Positions 48,722 through 57,589 of a stretch of 64,000 nt of DNA are shown in pieces (positions within the stretch are counted from its first letter, which is position 1; the number at the start of each line of letters is the position of its first letter). This DNA is from Candidatus Mesenet endosymbiont of Agriotes lineatus (lineage in GTDB: Bacteria > Pseudomonadota > Alphaproteobacteria > Rickettsiales > Anaplasmataceae). Position numbers and translations under genes: made by a program. Location: NCBI RefSeq assembly GCF_964019585.1, contig NZ_OZ026454.1, positions 1,054,001 through 1,118,000 of the forward strand, read 5' to 3'. The notes under the pieces are model-generated. The model was not told the origin of the DNA. It saw only the letters and a program-made list of their open reading frames with translations, and did no database searches.

Positions 48722-49597
48722 TTATTTTTTACTATAGATTAACACAGGAGCGGATATGGATATTGAGGAATAAGTACCAACTAAAACACCAAAAAATATA
48801 ATAGTAGTAAAATCCTTAACAGTTCCAGTACAGATAAGCATCAGTGGAATAGAGGCAAGTAGTGTTGTGCCAGAGGTTAGAACCGTACGTGACAATGTGC
48901 TGTTTATGCTAATATTAATGATCTCCTGCAAAGGTTTGTTTTTTAACTTCTTCAAATTTTCTCTAATTCTGTCATATATTATTACTGAATCATTAATGGA
49001 GTAGCCAATTATTGTTAAAAGTGCTGCTGTTGAGGAAAGGTTAAATTCTATATTCGCAATACTTATAAACCATAGCACCAAAATTACATCATGAACTAGA
49101 GCAATAGCACTACCTAAACTAAATTGCCAATTAAAACGAAACCAAATATAAAGGGATATTCCCATTAGGGCTATAGCTATAGATACCATCCCTCTTACTA
49201 CCTGCTTAGAGCTAACTTGTGGACCTACATAATCTATTTTTCGATATGTTATACCTTTTAGTTTTTCTTCTAATGCTTCCTTTATTTTTTTTATCAAGGC
49301 TTCATTACCTGTATCTTGACTACCTTTAAAACGTATTATCATGTGATTGGATTTTAAACTCTGGGCTGTAAAACCAGTAAACCCTTTTTCTGTTAGTTGT
49401 TTATTTATATCAGCAACGGAATTTTCTGATTTTATTTCCATATGAACCCCGCCGGTGAAATCAACCCCTAAATTAATACCGTGTATAAAGATAAAAAGTG
49501 GTAATAAAATAGTAAGTATACTGCTCAATAGAAGTGTAACTTTTCCGTACTGAATAAAATTTATGTTAACATTATCTGGAATTAAGCGAAGAGCCAT
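48722..49597 (-). CDS. secF: Protein export membrane protein SecF
   Basis: Six membrane helices; with SecD it uses proton motive force to complete export. The first periplasmic motif is GVDFTGGVHMEIK and the helix 4-5 region is TIIGYSINDSVIIYDRIREN, both conserved in SecF. 291 residues. Start ATG at 49597. secD is not adjacent. Confidence 0.94.
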   Translation of the reverse strand: MALRLIPDNVNINFIQYGKVTLLLSSILTILLPLFIFIHGINLGVDFTGGVHMEIKSENSVADINKQLTEKGFTGFTAQSLKSNHMIIRFKGSQDTGNEALIKKIKEALEEKLKGITYRKIDYVGPQVSSKQVVRGMVSIAIALMGISLYIWFRFNWQFSLGSAIALVHDVILVLWFISIANIEFNLSSTAALLTIIGYSINDSVIIYDRIRENLKKLKNKPLQEIINISINSTLSRTVLTSGTTLLASIPLMLICTGTVKDFTTIIFFGVLVGTYSSISISAPVLIYSKK

Positions 49598-49741
49598 TAA
49601 GATACACTAAAATAAATTATTATATTTAATAATTTTAAAAAGGAATTCAATTTATTTTGAGATTTAATATGTCGATCTATAGAGTTTGCTTACAAAAAAA
49701 ATGTTAGTAGCATTAGCTTATTCTTAAGGTTACCGTAACAT

Positions 49742-51007
49742 ATGAAAAATAACAAGCTACAAGAAATCAGGGGCACAAAAGATTTATTGCCTGATGAATA
49801 CTTTAAATTAAAATATGTTCAAGAGGTGGCAGAAAGTATCTCTCGTTTGTATGGTTTTTTACCAATAGACACACCAATACTTGAATTCACTGAAGTTTTT
49901 ACTAAAGCATTAGGTGAGACTTCGGACGTCATCATGAAAGAAATGTATACTTTTGATGATAAGGGAGGTGAGAGCATCACTTTACGCCCAGAATTTACAG
50001 CAGCAATAGCGAGATTATTTATAGGTAAAAGGTTGCAACCTCCAATTAAATTATTTTCGACAGGTCCAATTTTCCGCTATGAAAGGCCACAAAAATGTAG
50101 GCAGCGGCAATTCCATCAAATTAATTTTGAGTCTTTTGGTAATAGAGAACCGCAAGCAGATACTGAAATAATAGCACTTGGGTATCACATATTGAGCAAA
50201 CTTGGATTAAATGATAAAATAAGGTTAGAGATAAATTCTCTAGGTGATGATGAAACTATCAAGGCCTACAGGTCAGCACTTGTAGAGTATTTAACTAAAT
50301 ACAAAGACAGTTTATCTGAAGTGAGCAGAAAGAGATTAGAAATTAATCCCTTACGTATACTTGATTCTAAAGATGATAAAGATAAAGAATTACTTTTGCA
50401 TGTACCTAAGATCAATAATTTTTATACAGAATGCTCACGTAAGTTTTTCGATGAAGTTTTAAGCGGATTAGAAAATCTTGGAATACCATACTTAATTAAT
50501 ACTAAATTAGTACGTGGACTTGATTATTACTGCCACACTGTATTTGAATTTGCTACTGAAGATTTAGGAGCACAGGGAGCTGTACTGGCAGGTGGTCGGT
50601 ATGACGGACTAATTGCTGCGATGGGTGGTAGCAAAACATCAGCAATTGGTTTTGCTGGTGGGATTGAAAGGATCATTGAACTTATAGACTACAAACACAA
50701 ATATATAAGACCAATAACACTCATTCCTATTGGTAATGATGCGGAAAAGTATGCCATTTCGCTTGCTTTTAAGTTACGTCAAAATAGGTATTACATTATT
50801 TGGGGATACAGTGGTACAACAAGGCAGCGTATGGGTTATGCAAACAAAATTAATGCTTGCGTTTCACTAATTTTTGGTGATGAAGAATTATCAGATAAGA
50901 AAATAAAATTAAAGAATATGGATACGCAAGAAGAGCAAAAAGTAGACTTAAATAATATTGAACAAGCTCTTGCTCAGTTTAAGTGTAAAGTTACAGAAGA
51001 AAGATAA
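49742..51007 (+). CDS. hisS: Histidyl-tRNA synthetase
   Basis: Class II synthetase charging tRNA-His. Motif 1 region, motif 2 [19 protein letters not shown], HisA signature [15 protein letters not shown] and motif 3 ([13 protein letters not shown]) are all intact, with the C-terminal anticodon-binding domain to residue 421. It diverges from secF with 144 bp between starts. Confidence 0.96.
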   Translation: MKNNKLQEIRGTKDLLPDEYFKLKYVQEVAESISRLYGFLPIDTPILEFTEVFTKALGETSDVIMKEMYTFDDKGGESITLRPEFTAAIARLFIGKRLQPPIKLFSTGPIFRYERPQKCRQRQFHQINFESFGNREPQADTEIIALGYHILSKLGLNDKIRLEINSLGDDETIKAYRSALVEYLTKYKDSLSEVSRKRLEINPLRILDSKDDKDKELLLHVPKINNFYTECSRKFFDEVLSGLENLGIPYLINTKLVRGLDYYCHTVFEFATEDLGAQGAVLAGGRYDGLIAAMGGSKTSAIGFAGGIERIIELIDYKHKYIRPITLIPIGNDAEKYAISLAFKLRQNRYYIIWGYSGTTRQRMGYANKINACVSLIFGDEELSDKKIKLKNMDTQEEQKVDLNNIEQALAQFKCKVTEER

Positions 51008-51070
51008 AAATCTTGTACTTATCATTAAATTATATAAAACTAACCTATTGTAATTAGTTCAGTTTTTATT

Positions 51071-52279
51071 TTGCAGAAAAATTTTTTAATATGGCTATTG
51101 GTATCATTATTCTATGCGTATCAATACATACTGCGCGTAATTCCTAATATAATTGGGTCAGAACTAATAGATAGATTTCAAATAGACACTTCTGGCATAG
51201 GTCAATTTTCTGGTTTATATTATGTTGGATATACTTTAGCACATATACCAGTTGGTGTTTTTTTAGATAGATTTGGTCCGAAGCTTGTATTGTCAGCTTG
51301 CATAATTTTAACATTTTTAGGAACAACCCCATTGCTCTTCGAATCATGGGCTTATTGCAATTTTGGTAGAATTATAGTAGGTATAGGCTCTTCTGCTTCT
51401 GCAATTGGGCTCTTTAAAGTAATAAGCATGTATTATAGTCAGGAGAAATTTGCAAAAATGGTAAGTTTTTCTATTACTATCGGTCTACTTGGAGCAATGT
51501 ATGGTGGCTTACCCCTGCACTTACTACTTAATAAATTCGGGTGGGATTATGTATTTATAACATTTATAGTTTTGGGTTGTTTCCTTGCCTGCGCTACATT
51601 CCTCTTAATACCTAAAGATAATGTAGTTAATCCCAACAATGAACAGACCAATGTTGGCTTTAGGGAAATAAAAAATTTAATTTATAATAAATATATTTTA
51701 CTTATCAGTTTCTTCGGAGGGCTGATGGTTGGTCCTTTAGAGGGATTTGCAGATGGCTGGGCAACAACTTTTTTTATTAAAGTTTACAATATTAGTGAAG
51801 ATTTAGCTTCGTTTTTGCCTTCACTGATATTTATCGGCATGTGTTTTGGCCTCTCATTACTTGCTTATATATTGGAAAAGAAACCAACAAAACATTATGA
51901 AATAGTAATATCTTGCGCTGTCTTAATGGCTGTAAGCTTTATGCTACTTTTGAGTGGCTATTGTAATATTTATGTTATAGGTACACTTCTGCTACTTATT
52001 GGTGGAGCATCCGCATATCAAGTTGTAGCTACGTGCAAAGCTATAAGTTATGCATGTAGTAATATGGTAGCCATTGCTACAGCTATCAGTAATATGATAG
52101 TTATGTTTTTTGGCTATTTTTTCCATACGTTAATGTCAGAGATTATAGGTTTCTACAGTAATGGTAATGAATCTGCCGCATTCGTAAAATCAATTTCCAT
52201 AGTACCTATAAGCTTAGTAATAGCAGTAATTGGGTTTTTATGGTTGAGATGTAAAGAAAACAATAATGTTTCTTCTTAA
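51071..52279 (+). CDS. MFS transporter
   Basis: 402 residues, about 12 membrane helices. MFS motif is present: HIPVGVFLDRFGPKLVL between helices 2 and 3, and GRIIVGIGSSASAIG in helix 4. Start is TTG at 51071, giving MQKNFLIWLLVSLFYAYQYI; no ATG is near the family-typical N-terminus. The YQYILRVIPNII pattern is that of the nitrate/oxalate/hexose-type MFS subgroup, substrate not deducible. Confidence 0.78.
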   Translation: MQKNFLIWLLVSLFYAYQYILRVIPNIIGSELIDRFQIDTSGIGQFSGLYYVGYTLAHIPVGVFLDRFGPKLVLSACIILTFLGTTPLLFESWAYCNFGRIIVGIGSSASAIGLFKVISMYYSQEKFAKMVSFSITIGLLGAMYGGLPLHLLLNKFGWDYVFITFIVLGCFLACATFLLIPKDNVVNPNNEQTNVGFREIKNLIYNKYILLISFFGGLMVGPLEGFADGWATTFFIKVYNISEDLASFLPSLIFIGMCFGLSLLAYILEKKPTKHYEIVISCAVLMAVSFMLLLSGYCNIYVIGTLLLLIGGASAYQVVATCKAISYACSNMVAIATAISNMIVMFFGYFFHTLMSEIIGFYSNGNESAAFVKSISIVPISLVIAVIGFLWLRCKENNNVSS

Positions 52280-52348
52280 AATATTTACTTGACTTAGAAT
52301 ATTTTTATTAAATAATTAATATTTTTAATGTATAATCAATATATTAAC

Positions 52349-52354
52349 TATAAT
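52349..52354 (+). promoter_or_regulatory. TATAAT -10 box of the structured RNA
   Basis: A perfect TATAAT lies 6-9 bases before the 5' end of the closing stem of the structured RNA below. A -35 hexamer is not obvious (TAATG(T) at 52325-52331 is weak). The placement is what a promoter for that RNA would show. Confidence 0.55.
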
Positions 52355-52359
52355 ATGGT

Positions 52360-52516
52360 GAGAGGCTATACGTATTCTATAAATGTAATTTATATTTACT
52401 GTTGCTATTAGTATTCTTTCCTGAACACAGGAAATTTCCCCCCAATCTTTAGTTGTATAACTAAAGCGCTAATAGCAACAGAAAGTATAAGTAATTTCTT
52501 TTAGCGTATACCTACA
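52360..52516 (+). ncRNA. Candidate structured small RNA (6S-like architecture)
   Basis: About 155 nt that folds as one unit. A closing stem AGGCTATACG / CGTATACCT (52363-52372 with 52505-52513, one bulged C). Then a long stem: CTGTTGCTATTAG (52399-52411) pairs perfectly with CTAATAGCAACAG (52469-52481), extended outward by about 11 more pairs after an A/A mismatch. In the apical junction are two perfect hairpins, TTTCCT/AGGAAA (52417-52434, 6 bp) and CTTTAGTT/AACTAAAG (52447-52466, 8 bp), separated by TTTCCCCCCAAT. A U-rich segment follows at about 52531. It could be 6S RNA or another sRNA; primary sequence does not decide. The rest of 52280-52829 holds no gene. Confidence 0.6.
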
Positions 52517-52829
52517 AGAGAATTATAGCAAATATTTTTTATTTAGCAACTTACCACAAAACAGAAACACTACTTCTGTAGATTTACTTTACTCATTATT
52601 AGCGATATATGTAAGTATTAAAATCACGGCTATTTTGAATGATCCCAAAATACTTAATCGATATTGTAAATTAAAGAGACGCCGTCTTTATTAAAAGCTA
52701 CAGAGTTACATTTGCTTTATTTATATTAATAAGCTACTGACATATACTTTCTCCTATAAGTATTATTTATACTATCTATTATATTTTGGCACGAATGTGG
52801 TTAAAAAAGTATAAAGCTTAATATGTTAC

Positions 52830-53633
52830 CTATTCCTTTATTATTTTAAACAAGTAGAGTAATATAAAATAAAGAAATGATGTAAGTATTATAGTTGGGC
52901 CAGTTGGAATATCAAACTGTACTGAAAACAGAAGGCCAGATACTGCTGCTACAGTAGAGATAATTGTTGCAATGATGATCATTTGAATTGGGGTTTTAGT
53001 GACTAGCCTTGCTGCTGCTGCTGGGATTAATAAAAAAGCAGTAATTAGCAATATCCCAATTAATTGAGCCGCAACCGCAATAAATATCGATAAAATAATT
53101 AAAAATTCTAATCTAACCCAACTGACATTTATGCCCTCTGCTCTAGCTAAGTCTTGACTTACTGTAATAATCAACCATTTGTGCCATCTAAGTATTAAAG
53201 CGACAATAACAAGTATAGAAATTGTTAAAATAGTTATGATATCCATGCTACTTAACATCAAAATATCACCAAATAAAGAGTGTATAATATTACTGCTTGT
53301 AGATGATAAAAAAGACATAAGTATTAAGCTTATGGACAAAACAACATTAGTTATTATGTTTAAGGTTGCATCACGTGAGTATAATTTATCAAAATTAATT
53401 GCAAGCAATATTGCAAATGCTATCGCAATAGTAGTTATAGTTACTGAAGTATTTACATTAAAAATAAGAGCTAGGGCAATGCCAAGCAGCGATGAATGTG
53501 ATAAACTATCTCCCAAATAGGACAGCCTTTGCCACACCATAAATGATCCTAAAGCTCCAGTGGCTAAACTAATAATCAGCAGTGATATTAAGCTATTTAA
53601 AAAAAAACTTTGTGTTAAAAGTTCAAATATCAT
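52830..53633 (-). CDS. znuB: Zinc ABC transporter, permease
   Basis: 267 residues with about eight membrane helices of the ABC-3 permease family: FMVWQRLSYLGDSLSHSSLLGIAL (quoted pieces FMVWQRLSYLG and DSLSHSSLLG) and the C-terminal GILLITAFLLIPAAAARLV. It completes the importer with ZnuA and ZnuC located 51 kb away at the other end of the window. The ORF abuts the Mth938-fold gene (1 bp between). Confidence 0.88.
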   Translation of the reverse strand: MIFELLTQSFFLNSLISLLIISLATGALGSFMVWQRLSYLGDSLSHSSLLGIALALIFNVNTSVTITTIAIAFAILLAINFDKLYSRDATLNIITNVVLSISLILMSFLSSTSSNIIHSLFGDILMLSSMDIITILTISILVIVALILRWHKWLIITVSQDLARAEGINVSWVRLEFLIILSIFIAVAAQLIGILLITAFLLIPAAAARLVTKTPIQMIIIATIISTVAAVSGLLFSVQFDIPTGPTIILTSFLYFILLYLFKIIKE

Positions 53634-53634
53634 T

Positions 53635-53997
53635 TTATATAGCCATTAAAATAGCAATAATATACCTACCTTCAGATAGCAATACATTATAAGTTCTACA
53701 AGCTGCACCTGTTGACATAAATTCAAAACTCAATCCCTGCTTACGTATATGATCCCTCACTGATAAGCTAGGACTTATATGTTTAGCACCAGTGCCTACT
53801 AATATAACTTCAGTTTCAACATTTAAAAAACGCAACAGGTGATCCATATTATTTATATCAAGCTCAGGAAATGGAACTACACGCTCAGAAAATACTATAA
53901 CTGAACCTTTATATTCCTCATCACTGATGATAAAACAACTTTCTTTATATCCATTTATAATTTTTTTATTATCTGAAATAATAGGAGTAATGTTCAT
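53635..53997 (-). CDS. Mth938-like domain (DUF498) protein
   Basis: About 120 residues matching the Mth938/NDUFAF3 fold: SCFIISDEEYKGSVIVFSE region followed by the key LLVGTG-type loop, seen here as VILVGTGAKHISPS, and GAACRTYNVLLSEGRYIIAIL. Mitochondrial relatives assist complex I assembly, and bacterial ones have uncertain roles. ATG at 53997 is preferred to the upstream TTG at 54009. It leads znuB with 1 bp between, so they are likely coupled. Confidence 0.8.
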   Translation of the reverse strand: MNITPIISDNKKIINGYKESCFIISDEEYKGSVIVFSERVVPFPELDINNMDHLLRFLNVETEVILVGTGAKHISPSLSVRDHIRKQGLSFEFMSTGAACRTYNVLLSEGRYIIAILMAI

Positions 53998-54114
53998 AAT
54001 TTTACACAATTATTTAAATTAGGAAAACATTTTAAATCTTATATAAAATTTAGGCAAAAATAAAAAATTAGATTAAGCAATAAAAGAAATAAGGTATTAC
54101 CAAAGCAAGAACGG

Positions 54115-54145
54115 CACAAGAACCTGAAAATTTCAAGTTCTTGTG
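54115..54145. terminator. Hairpin between the beta-solenoid gene and the Mth938/znuB pair
   Basis: CACAAGAACCTGAAA pairs with TTTCAAGTTCTTGTG across a short loop (54115-54145). It lies at the 3' end of the minus-strand gene that stops at 54153 and could end its transcript. The tail after the hairpin is not a clear T-run on the minus strand, so it is a hairpin first and a terminator only by position. Confidence 0.45.
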
Positions 54146-54152
54146 TTTATTG

Positions 54153-54863
54153 CTATCTAAAATTACGCTTCATTCTTCTACTTTCCCCAGCAAATGCGCT
54201 ACTGACATTTGCATTATTAACTGAATATGAAATAGAGCTAGAAAGATCATAAAAATCAGAGCTGTCTAAACTACTAGAAGATGAACTACTTGAAGAGCTA
54301 AGCTGATTACGACTAGTGCTTCTGCTTGCAGCATGCCTTAAGTCGTTTGTTACTTTTACCCCACCGTTAGATGTTTCAAGCATTGCTCCTTGATGAGCAG
54401 TATCAACATTAATACTGCCATTACTTGTAGTTAATTGAGCTTTATGAACAGTTTTAGCTGTAATTTTACCGTTTGATGTTTCAATAGCCGCACCCTTTTC
54501 AACATCACCATCTACAGTGACACCACCCTCTGAAGATATCTTTGCATTTTCTTTTACATTGCCAGTAATAGTAAGGTTAACGCAGTAATTCTGTATATTT
54601 ATGTGACTTCCTCCGGTTATTAGTTGATTATTAATATACACTTTGTTATTGATTATTGACTGAGAATGTACTTTCTCTGTGAAATATATAGTTTGACCAT
54701 CTGCAGTAATGACAACAAGACCGTTTATTTCCACTTTAGCACCACTTGGCACATCACCTATTATTTTGATTTCCTCTTTATTCTCTGCATTTTCTTTTGT
54801 TGTTTGGTATTCAAAAGTTTTGTTTGGGTTAGCAAATATCTCTTCTGCCGAAAATATTTTCAT
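54153..54863 (-). CDS. Beta-solenoid-like repeat protein with poly-Ser segment
   Basis: 236 residues, no recognised family. Residues 30-165 show short beta-strand repeats of about 15-20 residues (GDVPSGAKVEINGLVV, GNVKENAKISSEGGVTV, GDVEKGAAIETSNGKIT, KAQLTTSNGSINVDT), the pattern of a right-handed beta helix, similar to bactofilin-like or DUF342 repeat proteins. A run of Ser (about 188-196) and an Arg-rich end (RRMKRNFR) follow. No signal peptide, so a cytosolic polymer or scaffold is likely. Confidence 0.6.
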   Translation of the reverse strand: MKIFSAEEIFANPNKTFEYQTTKENAENKEEIKIIGDVPSGAKVEINGLVVITADGQTIYFTEKVHSQSIINNKVYINNQLITGGSHINIQNYCVNLTITGNVKENAKISSEGGVTVDGDVEKGAAIETSNGKITAKTVHKAQLTTSNGSINVDTAHQGAMLETSNGGVKVTNDLRHAASRSTSRNQLSSSSSSSSSSLDSSDFYDLSSSISYSVNNANVSSAFAGESRRMKRNFR

Positions 54864-54926
54864 AATTTTATCCTAGTTTAATAATATATTAATATATACA
54901 ACTATTTTAAAATAGAAATTTTTAGA

Positions 54927-56120
54927 TTAGTATAGATCTAATTGATCAAAACTGCTGTAAAGTGGGGTGAAAACTGCCATTATGATCCACATAATCAAAA
55001 GGCCTAATATTATTACAAATGCTGGTTTGATAATTGAGATTAAGCTATCAATTGCATCATTAATCTCTGTATCATAAAAAGTATTAATGTTACTTATTGT
55101 CTCAGTAATATTGCCGCTCTTTTCTCCGATGCTGAACATATGAACGGCAAATCCTGGAAATTGATTTGTTTCTTGCATAGCAGAAGTTAAAGTCTTACCA
55201 TTTGATATAGAAGCCTTAGCATTTATCAATGCTTCCTTTATTACCAGATTTTTTACTGCATCTTTGGCATTGTCGATTGAATTTAAGATATCTAAACCAC
55301 TTCCGTAACATAACGTAAAGAATCGACAAAACCTTGATATTTCAATCTTACGTATTAATTCTCCTATTATTGGCAGTGAAATTACTATCCTAGAGCAGAA
55401 GTAATTTATAGTTTTTTTTGCTATATGAACAAGCAAGGGAGATAGAGCAACAGCTATTAAGATTATACCCTTGTTTGCGGCGCAAAAATTAACTGTTGAG
55501 ATAAGTAATTTTGTGTAAATAGGTAGCGCAATCTCTTGCTCAGCTAAAAAAGTTTCAATGGCTGGTATTACAGTAAACGTCATAACGCATACAACAATAC
55601 AGATAACAGTAAGCATAAATAGAGGATAAGCTATCGCTCTTTTTATTTTATTTCGCAGCTTTAAACTCCACTTTAAATGATCTGCAATATAGGAAAATAC
55701 TTCTGCTAACTTTCCAGACTTTTCTCCAACTGCTACTAAGGCAATGAATAATTTATCAAATACTTTTGGATGTTTAAGTAATGCTGAAGATAGCATGCTG
55801 CCAGATCTTATATCTTCGCAAACTTCACTAAAAACTATCTTAGCAGCAGAATTATTTATTGAGCAGCATAGCTCCTCAAGGGAATTTATAAGTTGCAGCC
55901 CTGCTCTTTCCATTTGCTCGATATGAGAGCATACTCTTATTAAATCTTTTGTGCTGATTTTCTTAGGCAAAAATGACCTATTTTTCTGCACATGATAATC
56001 AATTAAATACAATCCTATCTCATTTAGTTTAGCTTCCAACTCCTTTTCATCTGTAGCATAAAGCTTACCACACACTTTATGGCAAGCACGATTTAATACT
56101 TTATAATGATAAATAGGCAT
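54927..56120 (-). CDS. PilC/GspF-like inner-membrane platform protein
   Basis: About 397 residues in two T2SF domains: N-terminal 50-170 (HIEQMERAGLQLINSLEEL, FSEVCEDIRSGSMLSSAL, VAVGEKSGKLAEVFSYIAD) and C-terminal (RFCRFFTLCYGSGLDILNSI, GKTLTSAMQETNQFP, FSIGEKSGNITETISNI), with three membrane helices including VTFTVIPAIETFL. Family protein of type IV pili and type II secretion. The frame is open to 56306, but its first 62 codons run antisense to a 52-residue lipoprotein gene, and MPIYHYKVLN at 56120 fits family starts, so 56120 is chosen. It is the fourth pilus-type gene in this window. Confidence 0.85.
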   Translation of the reverse strand: MPIYHYKVLNRACHKVCGKLYATDEKELEAKLNEIGLYLIDYHVQKNRSFLPKKISTKDLIRVCSHIEQMERAGLQLINSLEELCCSINNSAAKIVFSEVCEDIRSGSMLSSALLKHPKVFDKLFIALVAVGEKSGKLAEVFSYIADHLKWSLKLRNKIKRAIAYPLFMLTVICIVVCVMTFTVIPAIETFLAEQEIALPIYTKLLISTVNFCAANKGIILIAVALSPLLVHIAKKTINYFCSRIVISLPIIGELIRKIEISRFCRFFTLCYGSGLDILNSIDNAKDAVKNLVIKEALINAKASISNGKTLTSAMQETNQFPGFAVHMFSIGEKSGNITETISNINTFYDTEINDAIDSLISIIKPAFVIILGLLIMWIIMAVFTPLYSSFDQLDLY

Positions 56121-56181
56121 ATTTACAAATATTAGATATAGAGTTACTATAATAGTATTATTAAGTACATATGAATTTGAA

Positions 56182-56340
56182 ATGCTGAAAAAGATTTTTA
56201 ATATTTTAGTTATACTAACTTTAGTAGGAAGTTTATCTTCTTGTTTTATGTCAAGAGAACGCAGATTAAAAAGTCCATGCATTGGCATAAGTAATGGGCC
56301 TTGCATAAGAGAACCTGTAAATGATCATTGGTTAAAATAG
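56182..56340 (+). CDS. Small lipoprotein, VirB7-like
   Basis: 52 residues. Basic N-terminus, hydrophobic helix and a lipobox LSSC (Cys at 21) give a clear lipoprotein signal. The mature part holds SPCIGISNGPCIREPVNDHW, whose GPxxxxPVNxxW end resembles the C-x-GP-x-x-PLN-x-x-W motif of VirB7, the outer-membrane lipoprotein that stabilises VirB9 in type IV secretion. ATG at 56182; SD is weak (TTTGAA). It overlaps antisense the extended reading frame of the PilC gene and precedes the dicarboxylate symporter by 36 bp. Family assignment is inference. Confidence 0.6.
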   Translation: MLKKIFNILVILTLVGSLSSCFMSRERRLKSPCIGISNGPCIREPVNDHWLK

Positions 56341-56376
56341 GTTTAGTCTTTTGAATATCTATAAACTTTAAGCGAT

Positions 56377-57558
56377 ATGTATAAGTTTCCAGTGCTGATG
56401 TCTATAATACTGGCAGTAATATCCTACTATTTACACAATGATTTTATATTTTGTGGAGCTAAACTTGTAAGTGATATTTTTATTAGTTTACTGAAGCTCA
56501 TTAGTTTGCCACTAGTTTTTTTTTCCATTACTGCAACTATCTCAGGACTGAAGAACTCTATAGAAATTAAAACTCTGACAAAGAAAACTTTATTTTATAC
56601 ATTATTTACAACCACTATAGCAGCACTTATTGCTTTATCTATTTATTTACTCATCAGTCCAGCAAATAAGCATTTGGTGAACAGCTCTATAGAGAGTGCA
56701 AATGCTAAAAGTCATAGTTATTTCTCTTACTTGTATTCACTTATTCCTTCTAATTTTATTCAAGTCTTTCTTGATAATAATGTTGCTGGTAGCATACTGC
56801 TTGCTTTTCTTATTGGTTTTGCTGTAATTTCCTTACCTCCGCAGAAACAAGATGTATTACATCAAATATTTTCTGCACTTTTTGACACTTTACTTATTAT
56901 AGCTAGACACATACTAAAGCTTATGCCACTTGCCGTTTGGGCATTTATTACATGTTTTTTATATGAAGTAAAAGGTAATAGTGAGTTTTACAATATAATT
57001 TGGTATCTTGTATGCATATCACTGGCAAATCTTATCCAAGCGTTTGTAATTCTACCGCTGCTTATGTGGTACAAAGGTATCTCACCAATTCAAACCTTTA
57101 AAGGAGTTATACCTGCACTAATTTTGGCATTTTTTTCTAAATCGTCTAGCGCAACACTGCCAACGACCATCGAATGTGTGCAAAATAAACTTAAAATACC
57201 TAAAAAACTATCTTCTTTTGTATTACCAATATGCACAACAATTAATATGAATGCATGTGCTGCCTTTATTTTAACCACAGTACTTTTTGTTTCAGAAAGT
57301 AATGGTTACAACTTTTCGTTAGGTGAGATGTTTATATGGATACTTTTATCTATTGCTGCAGCAATAGGTAATGCTGGAGTGCCGATGGGCTGCTATTTTA
57401 TGGCAACTAGTTACCTTATATCAATGAAAATTCCTTTAAATATAATGGGAATGATATTACCAGTATACACGATACTTGATATGTTTGAAACAGCAATAAA
57501 CGTCTGGTCAGATATTTGCATAACGCGAGTAATTCATAAAGAATGCAGTCGGAGTTAA
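56377..57558 (+). CDS. Dicarboxylate/amino acid:cation symporter (DAACS family)
   Basis: 393 residues with the DAACS landmarks: the re-entrant loop serine-rich motif AFFSKSSSATLPTTIECVQ and the helix 7 motif TTINMNACAAFI, which binds cation and substrate. N-terminal helix pattern and GNAGVPMGCYFM (HP2 loop) also fit. Probably imports glutamate, aspartate or a C4 dicarboxylate, which this type of symbiont would use as a carbon source. Start ATG at 56377. Confidence 0.88.
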   Translation: MYKFPVLMSIILAVISYYLHNDFIFCGAKLVSDIFISLLKLISLPLVFFSITATISGLKNSIEIKTLTKKTLFYTLFTTTIAALIALSIYLLISPANKHLVNSSIESANAKSHSYFSYLYSLIPSNFIQVFLDNNVAGSILLAFLIGFAVISLPPQKQDVLHQIFSALFDTLLIIARHILKLMPLAVWAFITCFLYEVKGNSEFYNIIWYLVCISLANLIQAFVILPLLMWYKGISPIQTFKGVIPALILAFFSKSSSATLPTTIECVQNKLKIPKKLSSFVLPICTTINMNACAAFILTTVLFVSESNGYNFSLGEMFIWILLSIAAAIGNAGVPMGCYFMATSYLISMKIPLNIMGMILPVYTILDMFETAINVWSDICITRVIHKECSRS

Positions 57559-57589
57559 TTTCTCTTTCATTTAAATTTTTGAGTTCTCT

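Noticed and set aside
52360-52516. Assigning the structured RNA as tmRNA, RNase P or SRP RNA
   Set aside because: No tRNA-like ends or tag, no RNase P core sequences and no SRP apical motif could be found; only 6S-like architecture remains open.
56121-56306. 62-codon N-terminal extension of the PilC/GspF-like protein
   Set aside because: Not similar to family N-termini, overlaps a lipoprotein gene on the other strand and would add a spurious second hydrophobic stretch.
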